A stretch of 64,000 bases of DNA from Pirellula staleyi DSM 6068 (GTDB taxonomy: Bacteria > Planctomycetota > Planctomycetia > Pirellulales > Pirellulaceae), in assembly GCA_945900945.1 (NCBI GenBank), contig CAMDKL010000001.1:1-64000 (forward strand), read 5' to 3'. A program made the position numbers and the translations under genes. The notes beneath the pieces were generated by a model. It was given only the letters and a program-made list of their open reading frames with translations. It did no database searches and was not told where the DNA came from. This document shows positions 56,405-64,000 of the stretch, piece by piece. Every line of letters begins with the position of its first letter. The stretch's first letter is position 1.

Positions 56405-56480
56405 GCATGTGAGTCTATCAAAGTCATTGCAAATCGTGTAGATGGTAATCGATTGCTCCGCAATCTCGCGTACCCTCATT

Positions 56481-56516
56481 ACCCTCGTTCCCAAGCGGGA
56501 GCTTGGGAACGAGGGT
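56481..56516. repeat. Perfect 16-bp stem hairpin with GGGA loop
   Basis: ACCCTCGTTCCCAAGC, loop GGGA, and GCTTGGGAACGAGGGT form an exact palindrome. A degenerate relative is at 57685-57724. It lies upstream of the caspase start, on the far side from its coding region, and next to a decayed oxidoreductase fragment. It belongs to a repeat type that I believe is widely dispersed in this group. Confidence 0.85.
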
Positions 56517-56528
56517 CTACAACTAGTG

Positions 56529-56665
56529 GTTCTATCGATTGTCTATTTCGATAACGTCGGCGGCGCACTCACCGATGCGGCCTTTCACCATCTCGATGTT
56601 CACGCTCGCATTTGCGTCTGTGGTCAAATCTACCAATACAATCTAATGGAACCCGAGGCCGGAAC
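56529..56665 (+). pseudogene. Fragment of an MDR-family (leukotriene B4/curcumin reductase-like) oxidoreductase
   Basis: One frame reads IVYFDNVGGALTDAAFHHLD then VHARICVCGQIYQYN, which matches the region after the nucleotide site in NADP-dependent zinc-free MDR reductases (usual form D-V-Y-F-D-N-V-G-G and C-G-x-I-S-x-Y-N). Neither the N-terminal catalytic domain nor the rest of the Rossmann fold is present. It lies in a 1.4-kb stretch of gene remnants. A longer frame around it has no other recognisable content. Confidence 0.65.
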
Positions 56666-57095
56666 AGGCAAGCTGCAGCATCGCGAGAGTATCGTCACTG
56701 GATTAGCGAATGCTCCATGGCCAAAACATTGGCAAACAGATCGTTCTCGTGTCGCAACCAGAAACCGACTAACGCTATCTCCGGCTTGTCTTGGGCGGTG
56801 GTGCCGGTTTGTCTGTACCCGCGATATTCACGTCGAAACCCTGAGTTTCGGGATAGTGTTTTCGTGAGCCCAAGCGATCGTTAGGACACACGATAGAAGA
56901 GCCAGGACACGAGCCAAACCCATCGTATGAGCAAACTGAGGTCCCGATATGGTCATGAATTGTTACTTGAGACTAATGCAGTAATTTGACGAGGAAATTC
57001 GGTTCGCGAAAGGTTAGCGAAGTTGACCTAGGGATTGTTACCATCCCCCTAAAGCTTGTCAAAAATGGGGTGAATTGCGGTTCGACTTGCAACAA
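56666..57095. other. Intergenic stretch without recognised genes
   Basis: I see no convincing coding region, hairpin or repeat in this 430-base stretch. Short open frames exist on both strands but lack family motifs. It lies between the oxidoreductase fragment and the kinase fragment and is probably degraded DNA. Confidence 0.4.
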
Positions 57096-57444
57096 GACTG
57101 GGATGAAAATCATGTGACGACCAAGCAGCGTTTGGAGTTGTTTGTTGAAGTGTGCCACGCAGAGCCTGACCGAGAAGATAATCTTTACGGAGATTGGACA
57201 GATTGTGGGGACGATCGAATACATGAGTCCCGAACAGGCCAAACTCAATCAATTGGACGTTGACACGCGTACGGACATCGATTCGTTGGGAGTATTGTTG
57301 TATCAATTGGTGACAGGGGTGACACCGATCGATTCGAAACGACTAAGATCGGCAGGTTTTGAGGAGATGTTGCGTATTATCCGCGAGGAGGAACCGCCGT
57401 CTTACGATATACTCATCATGCCAAAACGCCCACGCGGCAGGTAG
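57096..57444 (+). pseudogene. Serine/threonine protein kinase gene remnant with internal deletion
   Basis: The first frame has DENHVTTKQRLELFVEVCHA, typical of the alphaE helix of planctomycete protein kinases. The expected H-R-D-I-K-P-x-N catalytic loop should follow. Instead a +1 frame starts SLTEKIIFTEIGQIVGTIEY, then MSPEQAKLNQ and TDIDSLGVLLYQLVTGVTPI, the activation segment and helix F region. The catalytic loop and DFG are missing, so the gene has an internal deletion of about 60-80 codons and is dead. The final FEEMLRIIREEEPP is the usual end of such kinase domains. Confidence 0.8.
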
Positions 57445-57458
57445 GCTTCAGCCTGCCG
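57435..57458. repeat. CGGCAGG...CCTGCCG palindrome
   Basis: A 7-bp stem, CGGCAGG (57435-57441) and CCTGCCG (57452-57458), spans the stop of the kinase remnant. The sequence GTAGGCTTCAGCCTGCCG resembles dispersed intergenic repeats of this group. It marks the junction between two different gene fragments. Confidence 0.55.
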
Positions 57459-57502
57459 ATCGCCTTATCGGCATGTTTGGACTGAACGTTTTGGGAATTG
57501 CT

Positions 57503-57565
57503 CAAGTCCAGTCGAACATCATGTCGCTCGCTGGAATTGCTATTTCGATTGGGGTACTGGTCGGC
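57503..57565 (+). pseudogene. Short fragment of an RND efflux pump gene (CusA/AcrB type)
   Basis: About 20 residues read QVQSNIMSLAGIAISIGVLV, followed by G where pumps have D. This resembles the transmembrane helix with N-I-M-S-L-x-G-I-x-x-x-I-G-x-x-V-D in heavy-metal RND pumps. The match is short, and nothing before or after fits the pump, so this is a tentative remnant. Confidence 0.4.
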
Positions 57566-57878
57566 AAACCGGAGGAAACAACAACCTATCTGGTAGTCGA
57601 TACCGACCCGTTACAAGTAGGGAGCGAGGTCGACCACAGGAAATCTTTTGGCGAGGCAATTAGGGGAATGTAAAAATAATTTCTCTCGTTCCCTGGCTGT
57701 AGATATTTGGAGCTTGGGAACGAGGGGAAGCTTGCGAGCGAAGGGACGAGGGGAGAAAAACTACCCAGCCCCAAGATGGCTCGAGATGTCAGTGTGCTAA
57801 AATTCACCGAGTTCCGCGATGGCATTGAATGCCAGTGGTTTCGAATCGTCGCGACAAGACTAAAGGGATTTCAATACC
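57566..57878. repeat. Gene-free stretch with a degenerate CTCGTTCC/GGAACGAG hairpin
   Basis: A degenerate copy of the 56481 palindrome lies at 57685-57724 (CTCGTTCC ... GGGAACGAG). Further on, AAAAACTACCCAGCCCCA (57756-57773) is identical to a part of the decayed DUF4038 gene at 14834-14851, in which it encodes K-N-Y-P-A-P; one frame here reads the same. No intact gene is seen. The GNAT gene begins right after. Confidence 0.5.
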
Positions 57879-58289
57879 ATGACAGAAGTAACGTATCGAC
57901 TTGAACCGGATCTTTCTGCCGACGAATTTATCGACTGTTTAGTACGATCTACCTTGGCGGAGCGTAGACCAGTCGGCAATCGTGAGACGATAGATGGAAT
58001 GCTCCGAAACGCGGATGTGATTTTCACCGCCAGGTCCAGCGAGGGCTTACTTGTGGGAGTTTCTAGAGCTATTTCGGATTTTCACTATTGCACGTACCTC
58101 TCCGACCTAGCGGTTGATCAGGCATTTCAAGGTCAAGGAATCGGCCAGGTTTTGATCGAACGAACGCATGAGGCTGCGGGACGCGGAACTATGCTATTGT
58201 TACTCTCCGCACCGGCGGCAGAGTCCTACTATCCCCATATCGGGATGACGGCGCACCGGAGTGCTTGGTACTTGCCGGGGGTAACTTAA
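57879..58289 (+). CDS. GNAT-family N-acetyltransferase
   Basis: A 136-residue acetyltransferase. [20 protein letters not shown] contains the acetyl-CoA-binding Q-x-x-G-x-G/A motif, and the C-terminal [22 protein letters not shown], is a typical GNAT end (Y-x-x-x-G). The family transfers acetyl groups to amines; the substrate is unknown. It follows the gene remnant zone and lies about 55 bases upstream of the POT transporter start. The start is the ATG after AAAGGGATTTCAATACC. Confidence 0.88.
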   Translation: MTEVTYRLEPDLSADEFIDCLVRSTLAERRPVGNRETIDGMLRNADVIFTARSSEGLLVGVSRAISDFHYCTYLSDLAVDQAFQGQGIGQVLIERTHEAAGRGTMLLLLSAPAAESYYPHIGMTAHRSAWYLPGVT

Positions 58290-58344
58290 CAGCGTATGCT
58301 GGAATTCAAACTTGAATCATCGATTTCCCATTTGGATAGACAGA

Positions 58345-60501
58345 ATGGTGCACGTAGGTAACTCTCAAATTTCGAAACTCAATCCGGAAACTCTCCCGAC
58401 TCTTTTCGGGCATCCAACCGGTCTTTACACGCTGTTTTTTGCCGAGATGTGGGAGCGGTTTTCTTACTACGGGATGCGCGCGCTGCTACTGCTATACATG
58501 CTCAAGGGGTTCTTGGGCTATGGTGACAAAGACGCGAACGCGGTTTATGGAGCTTACACGGCACTTGTCTACATGACGCCGTTTTTTGGAGGCATGATCG
58601 CGGATCGAATGCTCGGCAAACGGACGGCGGTCGTGATCGGTGGTCTGCTCATGGCGGTAGGCCATTTGCTCATGATGATTCAAACGGAACTTTGGTTCTT
58701 TTGTGCGCTTGGATTTCTGATTACCGGAAACGGTTTTTTCAAGCCCAACATCTCATCGATGGTTGGTGAGCTTTACTCCGAGCAGAGCACGAAGCGGGAC
58801 AGCGGCTTCACCATTTTTTATATTGGGGTCAACCTAGGTGGCGCGCTTTCGCCCCTTCTCTGCGGATACATTGGTGAAACGTATGGGTGGCATTTAGGTT
58901 TCGGACTAGCGACGATCGGGATGTTGGTTGGGCTTGCTGTTTTTGTGGCACCCAACTTACTAACGCAAATCCTAATCGCACTTGCCGCAACCACCAGCGT
59001 CGTGGCGATGATTCGATTCAACGCTGGCGATACTTTTTCTCTAGTCTCAACTTATTTTGTCGTGTTCGCTCTGATTATTTCTGCAATCGTCGCCATTACT
59101 GCCCTTGCTCGGGGTGGGCTCCCCAAAGAAATTGGTAGAGCACCCTTCCCCGAATTATGGACGAAGAATTTGATCAAAGTCTTGGTCGGTGTTGTGATTG
59201 CCATTCCTGTTTTCGTACTACTCGTTTCTGGGTTTTCAATTGTTCCAGGCTTTAACGAGCAGTTGACATTGATCCCAGAGTCGGTGATCAAGCCGATGCA
59301 GGAGAGCCCAAGCAAGTTAGTAAAAGGGCTAGCCCAGTTTGTCGAAGAAGCCAGTCGTCCAGCTGGCCTGGTTTTATCTTTAGCAGGAATCATCGCTACG
59401 ATTTATTTGATTCGCGAAGCGCTGCGAATGAATAAAATCGCCCGAGAGCGCATGTTTGTGGTTTTCATTCTGACCTTTTTCTCCATCTGGTTTTGGGCGT
59501 TTTTTGAACAGTCTGGCAGCTCGGTTAATAACTATACGGACCGAAACATCGATCGTGTTGGCGAAACAAAATTCGTTGCGCAGTCAGATGTCGGCCATAC
59601 CGTTGAACTTCGTTTGTCAACGGATAAAGAACTGGCGGGAATGGAGTATTTCAGTCAAGAGTTTCTTGGTCACGAAAATGGTTCCGATAAAGTGAGCTCG
59701 CAAATCGAAAAAGCGATGCGTCAAGTTGAGGGGGCCAAAGAAGCGGGGAAACGTATGCCCGAAGTAAAACTTGCGGCGACCATTGCCGAACTGCAGAAGG
59801 AACCCAGGATGACCATGACTGCCATGACCTATTTGCGAGAGTTTGCAAAGCAGGACGACGCCATGCGTGATGACAAAAAGATCGAATGGAAATACACGGA
59901 GGAGAACGTCGGCAAAATCGGTTTAGGTGGAGCTGAAATACCAGCTTCAGTTTTCCAAGCAGTCAACAGCATGTACATCATGATCTTCGGCTTAGTCCTA
60001 ACAGGGTTGTGGGGATACTTGGGCGCTCGTGGGTTAGAACCTAGCACACCGGTCAAATTCGCGTTGAGTCTGATCCAAGTCGGGATGGGATTCGCAATGC
60101 TCTACTTTGGAGCCCAAACCGCAGATTCCGATGGAATGGTCGCATCCTATTGGCTCCTATTGATGTATCTTTTGTTGACCACCGGTGAGCTATGCTTGTC
60201 CCCGGTTGGATTGTCTATGGTTACGAAACTGACGCCGGCTAGACTGGTTAGCACGGTGATGGGATCTTGGTTCCTCGCGACTGCATTTTCACAATTCCTT
60301 GCGGGCATCATTGCACAGTATGCTTCGGTGAACGAAGGTGGAGGCAACATAGTGCCAATCCCATCGGCAACAGTGCATATCTATGGCGATGTTTACAAAA
60401 TGGTGGCGATCTTGGCATGTGGAGCTGGCGTCGTTTGTTTAGCGTTGTCGCCATTGCTCAAGAAGTGGATGCATATCGGCGAGATCGATCCGGACGCCTA
60501 A
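58345..60501 (+). CDS. POT-family proton-dependent peptide transporter with a large loop insert
   Basis: About 718 residues with 12 or more helices of the major facilitator superfamily. The POT signature F-x-x-M-W-E-R-F-S-Y-Y-G occurs in FFAEMWERFSYYGMRALLLL near residue 35, and FFKPNISSMVGELYSEQSTK matches the second POT motif. Usual bacterial POT transporters have 450-550 residues; here a soluble insert of about 130 residues lies between predicted helices (about 400-530), Lys/Glu-rich (MRQVEGAKEAGKRMPEVKL). It imports di- and tripeptides with protons. The start is the ATG of MVHVGNSQ; an upstream TTG gives 11 more residues. The ECF sigma gene follows by two bases. Confidence 0.9.
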   Translation: MVHVGNSQISKLNPETLPTLFGHPTGLYTLFFAEMWERFSYYGMRALLLLYMLKGFLGYGDKDANAVYGAYTALVYMTPFFGGMIADRMLGKRTAVVIGGLLMAVGHLLMMIQTELWFFCALGFLITGNGFFKPNISSMVGELYSEQSTKRDSGFTIFYIGVNLGGALSPLLCGYIGETYGWHLGFGLATIGMLVGLAVFVAPNLLTQILIALAATTSVVAMIRFNAGDTFSLVSTYFVVFALIISAIVAITALARGGLPKEIGRAPFPELWTKNLIKVLVGVVIAIPVFVLLVSGFSIVPGFNEQLTLIPESVIKPMQESPSKLVKGLAQFVEEASRPAGLVLSLAGIIATIYLIREALRMNKIARERMFVVFILTFFSIWFWAFFEQSGSSVNNYTDRNIDRVGETKFVAQSDVGHTVELRLSTDKELAGMEYFSQEFLGHENGSDKVSSQIEKAMRQVEGAKEAGKRMPEVKLAATIAELQKEPRMTMTAMTYLREFAKQDDAMRDDKKIEWKYTEENVGKIGLGGAEIPASVFQAVNSMYIMIFGLVLTGLWGYLGARGLEPSTPVKFALSLIQVGMGFAMLYFGAQTADSDGMVASYWLLLMYLLLTTGELCLSPVGLSMVTKLTPARLVSTVMGSWFLATAFSQFLAGIIAQYASVNEGGGNIVPIPSATVHIYGDVYKMVAILACGAGVVCLALSPLLKKWMHIGEIDPDA

Positions 60502-60503
60502 CT

Positions 60504-61130
60504 ATGCTCCTTGATTCTCACGAAATTCTCGCTTTAGCCAAACAGGGGGACGAGTCCGCCAAAGGGGAGCTGCTGAATCGGTTTCGCCCCTATCTCAACG
60601 TTATTGCTCAACGTCACCTCGATGAGCGATTGCAGAGTCGCCTCGACTACGCCGATGTCGTGCAAATAACGTTTCTTGAGGCGACACGCGACTTCGACGA
60701 TTTTCGAGGCGAGTCGGTCGAGTCACTACTGGCATGGCTTCGCAATATTCTTCGCAACAACGTCTCCACGGCACACCAACAGCACTTAACGGCGCAGAAG
60801 CGTTCCGCTCGCAAGGAGGTCATTTTGCGAGTTAGCTCGGAATCGGGCGGCAGTTCGTTGGGCATGCAGGATATGGTTCCTTCTGAATCGTCCTCCCCAA
60901 GTCAACGCATGATGCGAGACGAAGCCTCGGTTGTTCTAGCGACCTGCCTAGAGAATATACCAGAAACGCAACGCGAAGCGATCCGCATGCGGTATCTAGA
61001 AGGGATGTCGCTCAAAGAGATTTCCGAGCGAATCGAAAAGTCAGAAATGGCGGTCGCGGGCTTACTCAAACGCGGGCTGCGCGCATTGCGGGAAGAAATG
61101 GCGACTCGACAAAACGGTCTGAGCGCGTAA
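60504..61130 (+). CDS. ECF-subfamily RNA polymerase sigma factor
   Basis: A 208-residue sigma-70-family factor: region 2 with YADVVQITFLEATRDFDDFR and SLLAWLRNILRNNVSTAHQQ, and region 4 with PETQREAIRMRYLEGMSLKE, then ISERIEKSEMAVAGLLKRGL and R-A-L. A Ser-rich linker joins the two regions. The form is typical of planctomycete ECF factors that lack an adjacent anti-sigma gene. It follows the POT gene by two bases, so it should be co-transcribed with it and may respond to similar cues. The targets are unknown. Confidence 0.92.
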   Translation: MLLDSHEILALAKQGDESAKGELLNRFRPYLNVIAQRHLDERLQSRLDYADVVQITFLEATRDFDDFRGESVESLLAWLRNILRNNVSTAHQQHLTAQKRSARKEVILRVSSESGGSSLGMQDMVPSESSSPSQRMMRDEASVVLATCLENIPETQREAIRMRYLEGMSLKEISERIEKSEMAVAGLLKRGLRALREEMATRQNGLSA

Positions 61131-61235
61131 GCATGTCGGTTTCAAAGACCAAGCGTTGTTGGACGCTGTAAAACTAGAGTATGCGGATGAAGGACTTCGA
61201 TTTCGATTATTTATGCTGAAGGATAGGTAGATCTA

Positions 61236-62299
61236 ATGGTTCGTTCACGATGGTCGCGTTTAGCGGCGCTGGGGTTGATTTGCTCGGCTACCCAGTTTGG
61301 ATTCGAAGGCTCAGCTTTCGCAGATTGGACAAGATTTCGGGGGCCGAATGGCTCGGGGGTAGCGGAAGATAAAGAATCGACACCAACCACTTGGAGCGAA
61401 AAGGATAACCTCAAGTGGAAAGTTCCGTTGCCTGGAGCGGGGGTTTCGTGTCCGATCGTTGTTGGAAACCGAGTCTTTGTGACTTGTTATTCGGGGTATG
61501 GGTTGAATCAGGATGAACCGGGTGATATTAAAGACTTGGTCCGCCACTTGGTTTGCGTCGATCGTAACACGGGGAAGACGCTTTGGCAGAAATCTTTACC
61601 TTCGTCGGTACCAGAGGATCCGTATAGTGGAATGGGAGTTCCACAGCATGGATACGCTTCCCATACGCCAACTTCGGACGGAAAGTATGTCTACGTCTTC
61701 TTTGGAAAGAGTGGTGTAATGGCCTTCGATTTAGAGGGCAATGCATTGTGGGAAAAGAGCGTAGGCAAAGGTTCCGATGGCCGTAGATGGGGTTCGTCAT
61801 CGAGTCCCATCGTGCACGAGGACGTGTTAATCGTACCTGCTGGTGCCGAGGGCCGTGCTTTGTTTGGACTCAACAAGAACACGGGCGAAGAACTTTGGCG
61901 GCTGGATTCCGAAAAGTTAGGAAACGTATGGGGAACGCCAGCCATTGCCAAGGTTGGTAGCTCAACAGAATTGGTGATCGGTGCACCTGGCGAAATTTGG
62001 GGCCTCGATCCGAAGAGCGGCAAGTTTGGTTGGTTCTGCTTTTACCTCGATGGCGGCGGTGATCAATTTGGCTCGCAGTTTAGCTCAAGTGTTGTCGTGG
62101 ATGGCGAGGTGGCAAGTTGTATTTCACAGCGAGGAACGGCGACACATACGTTCTGAGTGCCGGAAAAGAGTTCAATCAGCTCGCGGTCAATCGCCTAACG
62201 TCGGATTCCGAAGAGTTTAGCGCCACTCCCGCAATCAGCCACGGCGAGATATTCATTCGCTCCAACAGGAATTTATATTGCGTCTCGGCCAAGAAATGA
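61236..62299 (+). pseudogene. PQQ-like propeller gene with internal deletion and frameshift
   Basis: The first 285 or so codons encode a signal peptide and a PQQ-like propeller: WTRFRGPNGSGVAEDKESTP, VYVFFGKSGVMAFDLEGNAL and ELVIGAPGEIWGLDPKSGKF. Near 62100 the frame is lost; the next frame reads YFTARNGDTYVLSAGKEFNQ and IFIRSNRNLYCVSAKK, the natural C-terminus. Full members have about 70 more residues between these parts, so a deletion that also shifts the frame is likely. Re-reading the junction in raw reads would tell whether it is real. It follows the ECF gene by about 105 bases. Confidence 0.82.
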
Positions 62300-62305
62300 A
62301 AATAT

Positions 62306-62358
62306 CGTACATCGATAGACAGGATAAAATTCCGTAACCTGTTTATCCTGTACATCAA
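62306..62358. terminator. Imperfect hairpin, ACAGGATAAA...TTTATCCTGT
   Basis: Left arm ACATCGATAGACAGGATAAA and right arm TTTATCCTGTACATCAATGT pair with few mismatches around a short loop, right after the PQQ remnant. It resembles a rho-independent or REP-like end signal, but no U-tract follows. It lies just before the multi-hairpin element. Confidence 0.5.
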
Positions 62359-62392
62359 TGTGACTTAAACTGGCGCGCTATCACCCGCACAT

Positions 62393-62520
62393 GGGGCGAA
62401 ACACACCCCGTGAACGGTAACCTGCGAAGGTTACCGCCAAAGCCAGGTATCTCGTTGATCGCAGGAAGATTTCAAGAGGCGTCGTAGCTTTGTGGCTTTA
62501 CGACACCAGGCTTCGGTATG
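62393..62520 (+). ncRNA. Candidate structured RNA (multi-hairpin 5' leader)
   Basis: By eye a compact structure appears. First, GGGG-CGAAACACA-CCCC (62393-62409). Second, a perfect 9-bp stem, CGGTAACCT and AGGTTACCG, with a GCGA (GNRA) tetraloop (62415-62436). Third, AAGCCAGGT (62440-62448) pairs with ACCAGGCTT (62505-62513) except for one A-A, and encloses GTCGTA (62481-62486) pairing with TACGAC (62499-62504). The region ends about 45-90 bases before the PSD1 start, as a riboswitch or leader would. I could not match it to a known class. Confidence 0.45.
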
Positions 62521-62607
62521 GTTTTGTTTCCACCGTAACTTAACTATACTTGTGAGTTAGCACCAATGTTGCTTTTGAACGTCCGCACTCTGGAGTTTTT
62601 CACGGTT

Positions 62608-64000
62608 ATGCTTCGAAATTTTTCACTCGGTCGCTTGCTGACGCTTTCCTCGCTGATTTGTTTTTTGCACATCCATGTTTGCTTTGCGCAAGAAAAGCCC
62701 TCGGACTCGCTGCGGTTCAATCAAGATATTCGACCTATCCTTTCCAGCACATGCTATCGCTGCCATGGCTTTGATGCCAAGACGCGCGAGGCGGACCTGC
62801 GTTTGGATATTTCGGAAGGAGCCTTTGCGGCGCGAGACTCCGGCGAGCATGCAATTGTCCCAGGCAAACTCGACCAGAGTCTCATTTGGTCGAGAATCCA
62901 ATCGACCGACCCAGATACGGTCATGCCGCCTCCAACTTCCAATCGGCAACTTTCGGACTCTGAAAAGCAAACGATTTCTAAATGGATCGTGCAGGGAGCA
63001 AAGTACGAAAAGCACTGGTCATTCGAGCCGTTTGCTACGTCTCAAGAAGAAACTTACTCGATCGATCCATTTCTAGAGCGAGAACGCAAACGCATGGGAC
63101 TCGTCGCGCAAGGACCAACGGATCCAATCACTCAGGTTCGAAGACTTGCCTTTACTTTAACTGGACTGCCACCCAGTTTGACCGACGTAGACGCCTTCGT
63201 GGCGAGTCCGACCGAAGCCAACTATAGCAGACTCGTCGAGCAGTATCTCGCTTCACCGCATTATGGCGAGGAGATGGCCAAGCATTGGCTCGACGTCGCT
63301 CGCTATGGTGATACCCATGGCATGCACTTAGACAATGAGCGACAAGCGTGGGCCTATCGGGATTGGGTGGTAGATGCGTTCAATAGCAACATACCATTCT
63401 CGCAGTTCACGATCGAGCAGTTGGCTGGGGATCTGTTGCCCAATCCATCGCTCTCTCAACAAGTCGCAACGGGCTACAACCGCTGCAACGTCACGACCGG
63501 TGAGGGGGGGGCTATCGATGACGAGTTTCTGTTCCGATATGCAGTCGATCGGACCAGCACGACGATTCAAACTTGGCTTGGTTTGACAGGAGGCTGTGCT
63601 GTTTGCCACGATCACAAATACGATCCGATCAGCACTCGCGAGTTCTACTCGATGTATGCATTTTTCTACAACGCAGCGGACCCGGCCATGGATGGAAATG
63701 TCGAGTCGACTCGACCTTTTCTGCTGTTGCCAAGCGAAGAGCAAAAAAGGGATCTTGAACGAGCGAAAGATCGCGAATCTCAATCACTGGCAAAGCTTCA
63801 GCAGGTTGCTTCCGACAAAGAGCAAATCGCATACGAAACTCAAGCGACACTCCAGCGAACGGGACCGGTGACCTCCATCTGGATGGACGACGAGTTTCCG
63901 ATCGGGGCTGGAGCTAGGAATACTTCTCGCAACGATGCACGCTGGGCCAGCGATGTTGGGGCACCTATGGGACGTCGTGCGTTGCGGCAAGAGTTTGGGC
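62608..64000 (+). CDS. PSD1 protein (cytochrome c-DUF1549...), N-terminal part
   Basis: The frame is open to the right window edge (464 codons seen). A signal peptide (LLTLSSLICFLHIHVCFAQ) precedes the cytochrome domain with CYRCHGFDAKTREADLRLDI, then DUF1549 with YLASPHYGEEMAKHWLDVAR and a second heme site, CAVCHDHKYDPISTREFYSM. A coiled segment (EEQKRDLERAKDRESQSLAK) starts the insert that in the first PSD1 protein leads to a LamG domain. An in-frame ATG 14 codons upstream (62566) is another possible start. A DUF1501 gene is expected beyond the window, by analogy with the other copies. The structured leader just upstream may control it. Confidence 0.92.
   Translation, partial: MLRNFSLGRLLTLSSLICFLHIHVCFAQEKPSDSLRFNQDIRPILSSTCYRCHGFDAKTREADLRLDISEGAFAARDSGEHAIVPGKLDQSLIWSRIQSTDPDTVMPPPTSNRQLSDSEKQTISKWIVQGAKYEKHWSFEPFATSQEETYSIDPFLERERKRMGLVAQGPTDPITQVRRLAFTLTGLPPSLTDVDAFVASPTEANYSRLVEQYLASPHYGEEMAKHWLDVARYGDTHGMHLDNERQAWAYRDWVVDAFNSNIPFSQFTIEQLAGDLLPNPSLSQQVATGYNRCNVTTGEGGAIDDEFLFRYAVDRTSTTIQTWLGLTGGCAVCHDHKYDPISTREFYSMYAFFYNAADPAMDGNVESTRPFLLLPSEEQKRDLERAKDRESQSLAKLQQVASDKEQIAYETQATLQRTGPVTSIWMDDEFPIGAGARNTSRNDARWASDVGAPMGRRALRQEFG

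Noticed and set aside
62393-62520. c-di-GMP (GEMM-I) riboswitch
   Set aside because: There is a GNRA-capped stem and a CCAAAGCC linker as in GEMM, but the conserved GGGCAAACC and tetraloop-receptor sequences are not there. Kept only as an unclassified structured element.

Overview
The window looks like chromosomal DNA of a planctomycete of the Pirellulaceae type (Rhodopirellula/Pirellula relatives). The evidence is the family content. There are several cytochrome c-DUF1549-DUF1553 ('PSD1') proteins paired with DUF1501 proteins, two DUF1559 prepilin-like proteins, secreted Gfo/Idh/MocA and xylose-isomerase-like proteins with twin-arginine leaders, sulfatases, PQQ-like propellers, a DUF6797/heme-binding propeller giant and an exosortase-like protein. 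GC content is moderate and intergenic spaces carry many dispersed palindromes. No tRNA, rRNA, CRISPR array or intact insertion sequence was seen.

Layout. 1-3182: fatty-acid beta-oxidation genes (partial enoyl-CoA hydratase, HSD17B10-like dehydrogenase, large acyl-CoA dehydrogenase). 3586-8631: DUF2007 protein, then a PSD1/DUF1501 pair. 8672-12019: a REP-transposase remnant with REP-like repeats, hemP, and an NtrC-type response regulator with its sensor kinase. 12357-15452: a DUF1559 protein, a GntR/FCD regulator and three decayed genes. 15522-21725: a four-gene secreted operon (Ig-like/cytochrome/DUF1549/DUF1553, DUF1501, PPC-domain protein, cytochrome-WD40). 21839-23366: gene remnants around an intact STAS protein. 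23494-25936: nadE with a SnoaL-like partner. 26217-35361: secreted sugar-type oxidoreductase and isomerase-like proteins, a DUF6797 heme-binding protein, an arylsulfatase, a truncated sulfatase and an SGNH hydrolase. 36055-40396: a lipoprotein, DUF1559, AraC regulator, enolase-superfamily enzyme and intradiol dioxygenase. 40538-44108: another DUF1501/PSD1 pair. 44304-54878: TPR/exosortase pair, waaA, DUF2079 membrane protein, an unusual operon (HemW-like radical SAM, lipoyl H-protein, tandem-4Fe-4S protein) and an HI0933-type flavoprotein. 54917-64000: a caspase-like protein lacking its usual His, a second gene graveyard, GNAT, POT transporter with ECF sigma factor, a deleted PQQ propeller gene, a multi-hairpin RNA-like element and the start of a further PSD1 gene.

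Themes. Most of the content is secreted polymer and sugar degradation machinery with planctomycete cytochrome modules. About a dozen genes are clearly broken, often by internal deletions that fuse the 5' and 3' ends of a gene, and this decay lies between dense palindromic repeats. The best candidate for an undescribed system is the radical SAM, H-protein and ferredoxin operon at 50497-53491. The predicted RNA structure at 62393-62520 and the His-less caspase at 54917-56404 are the next most interesting. All functional calls rest on motif reading by eye; no database search was run.
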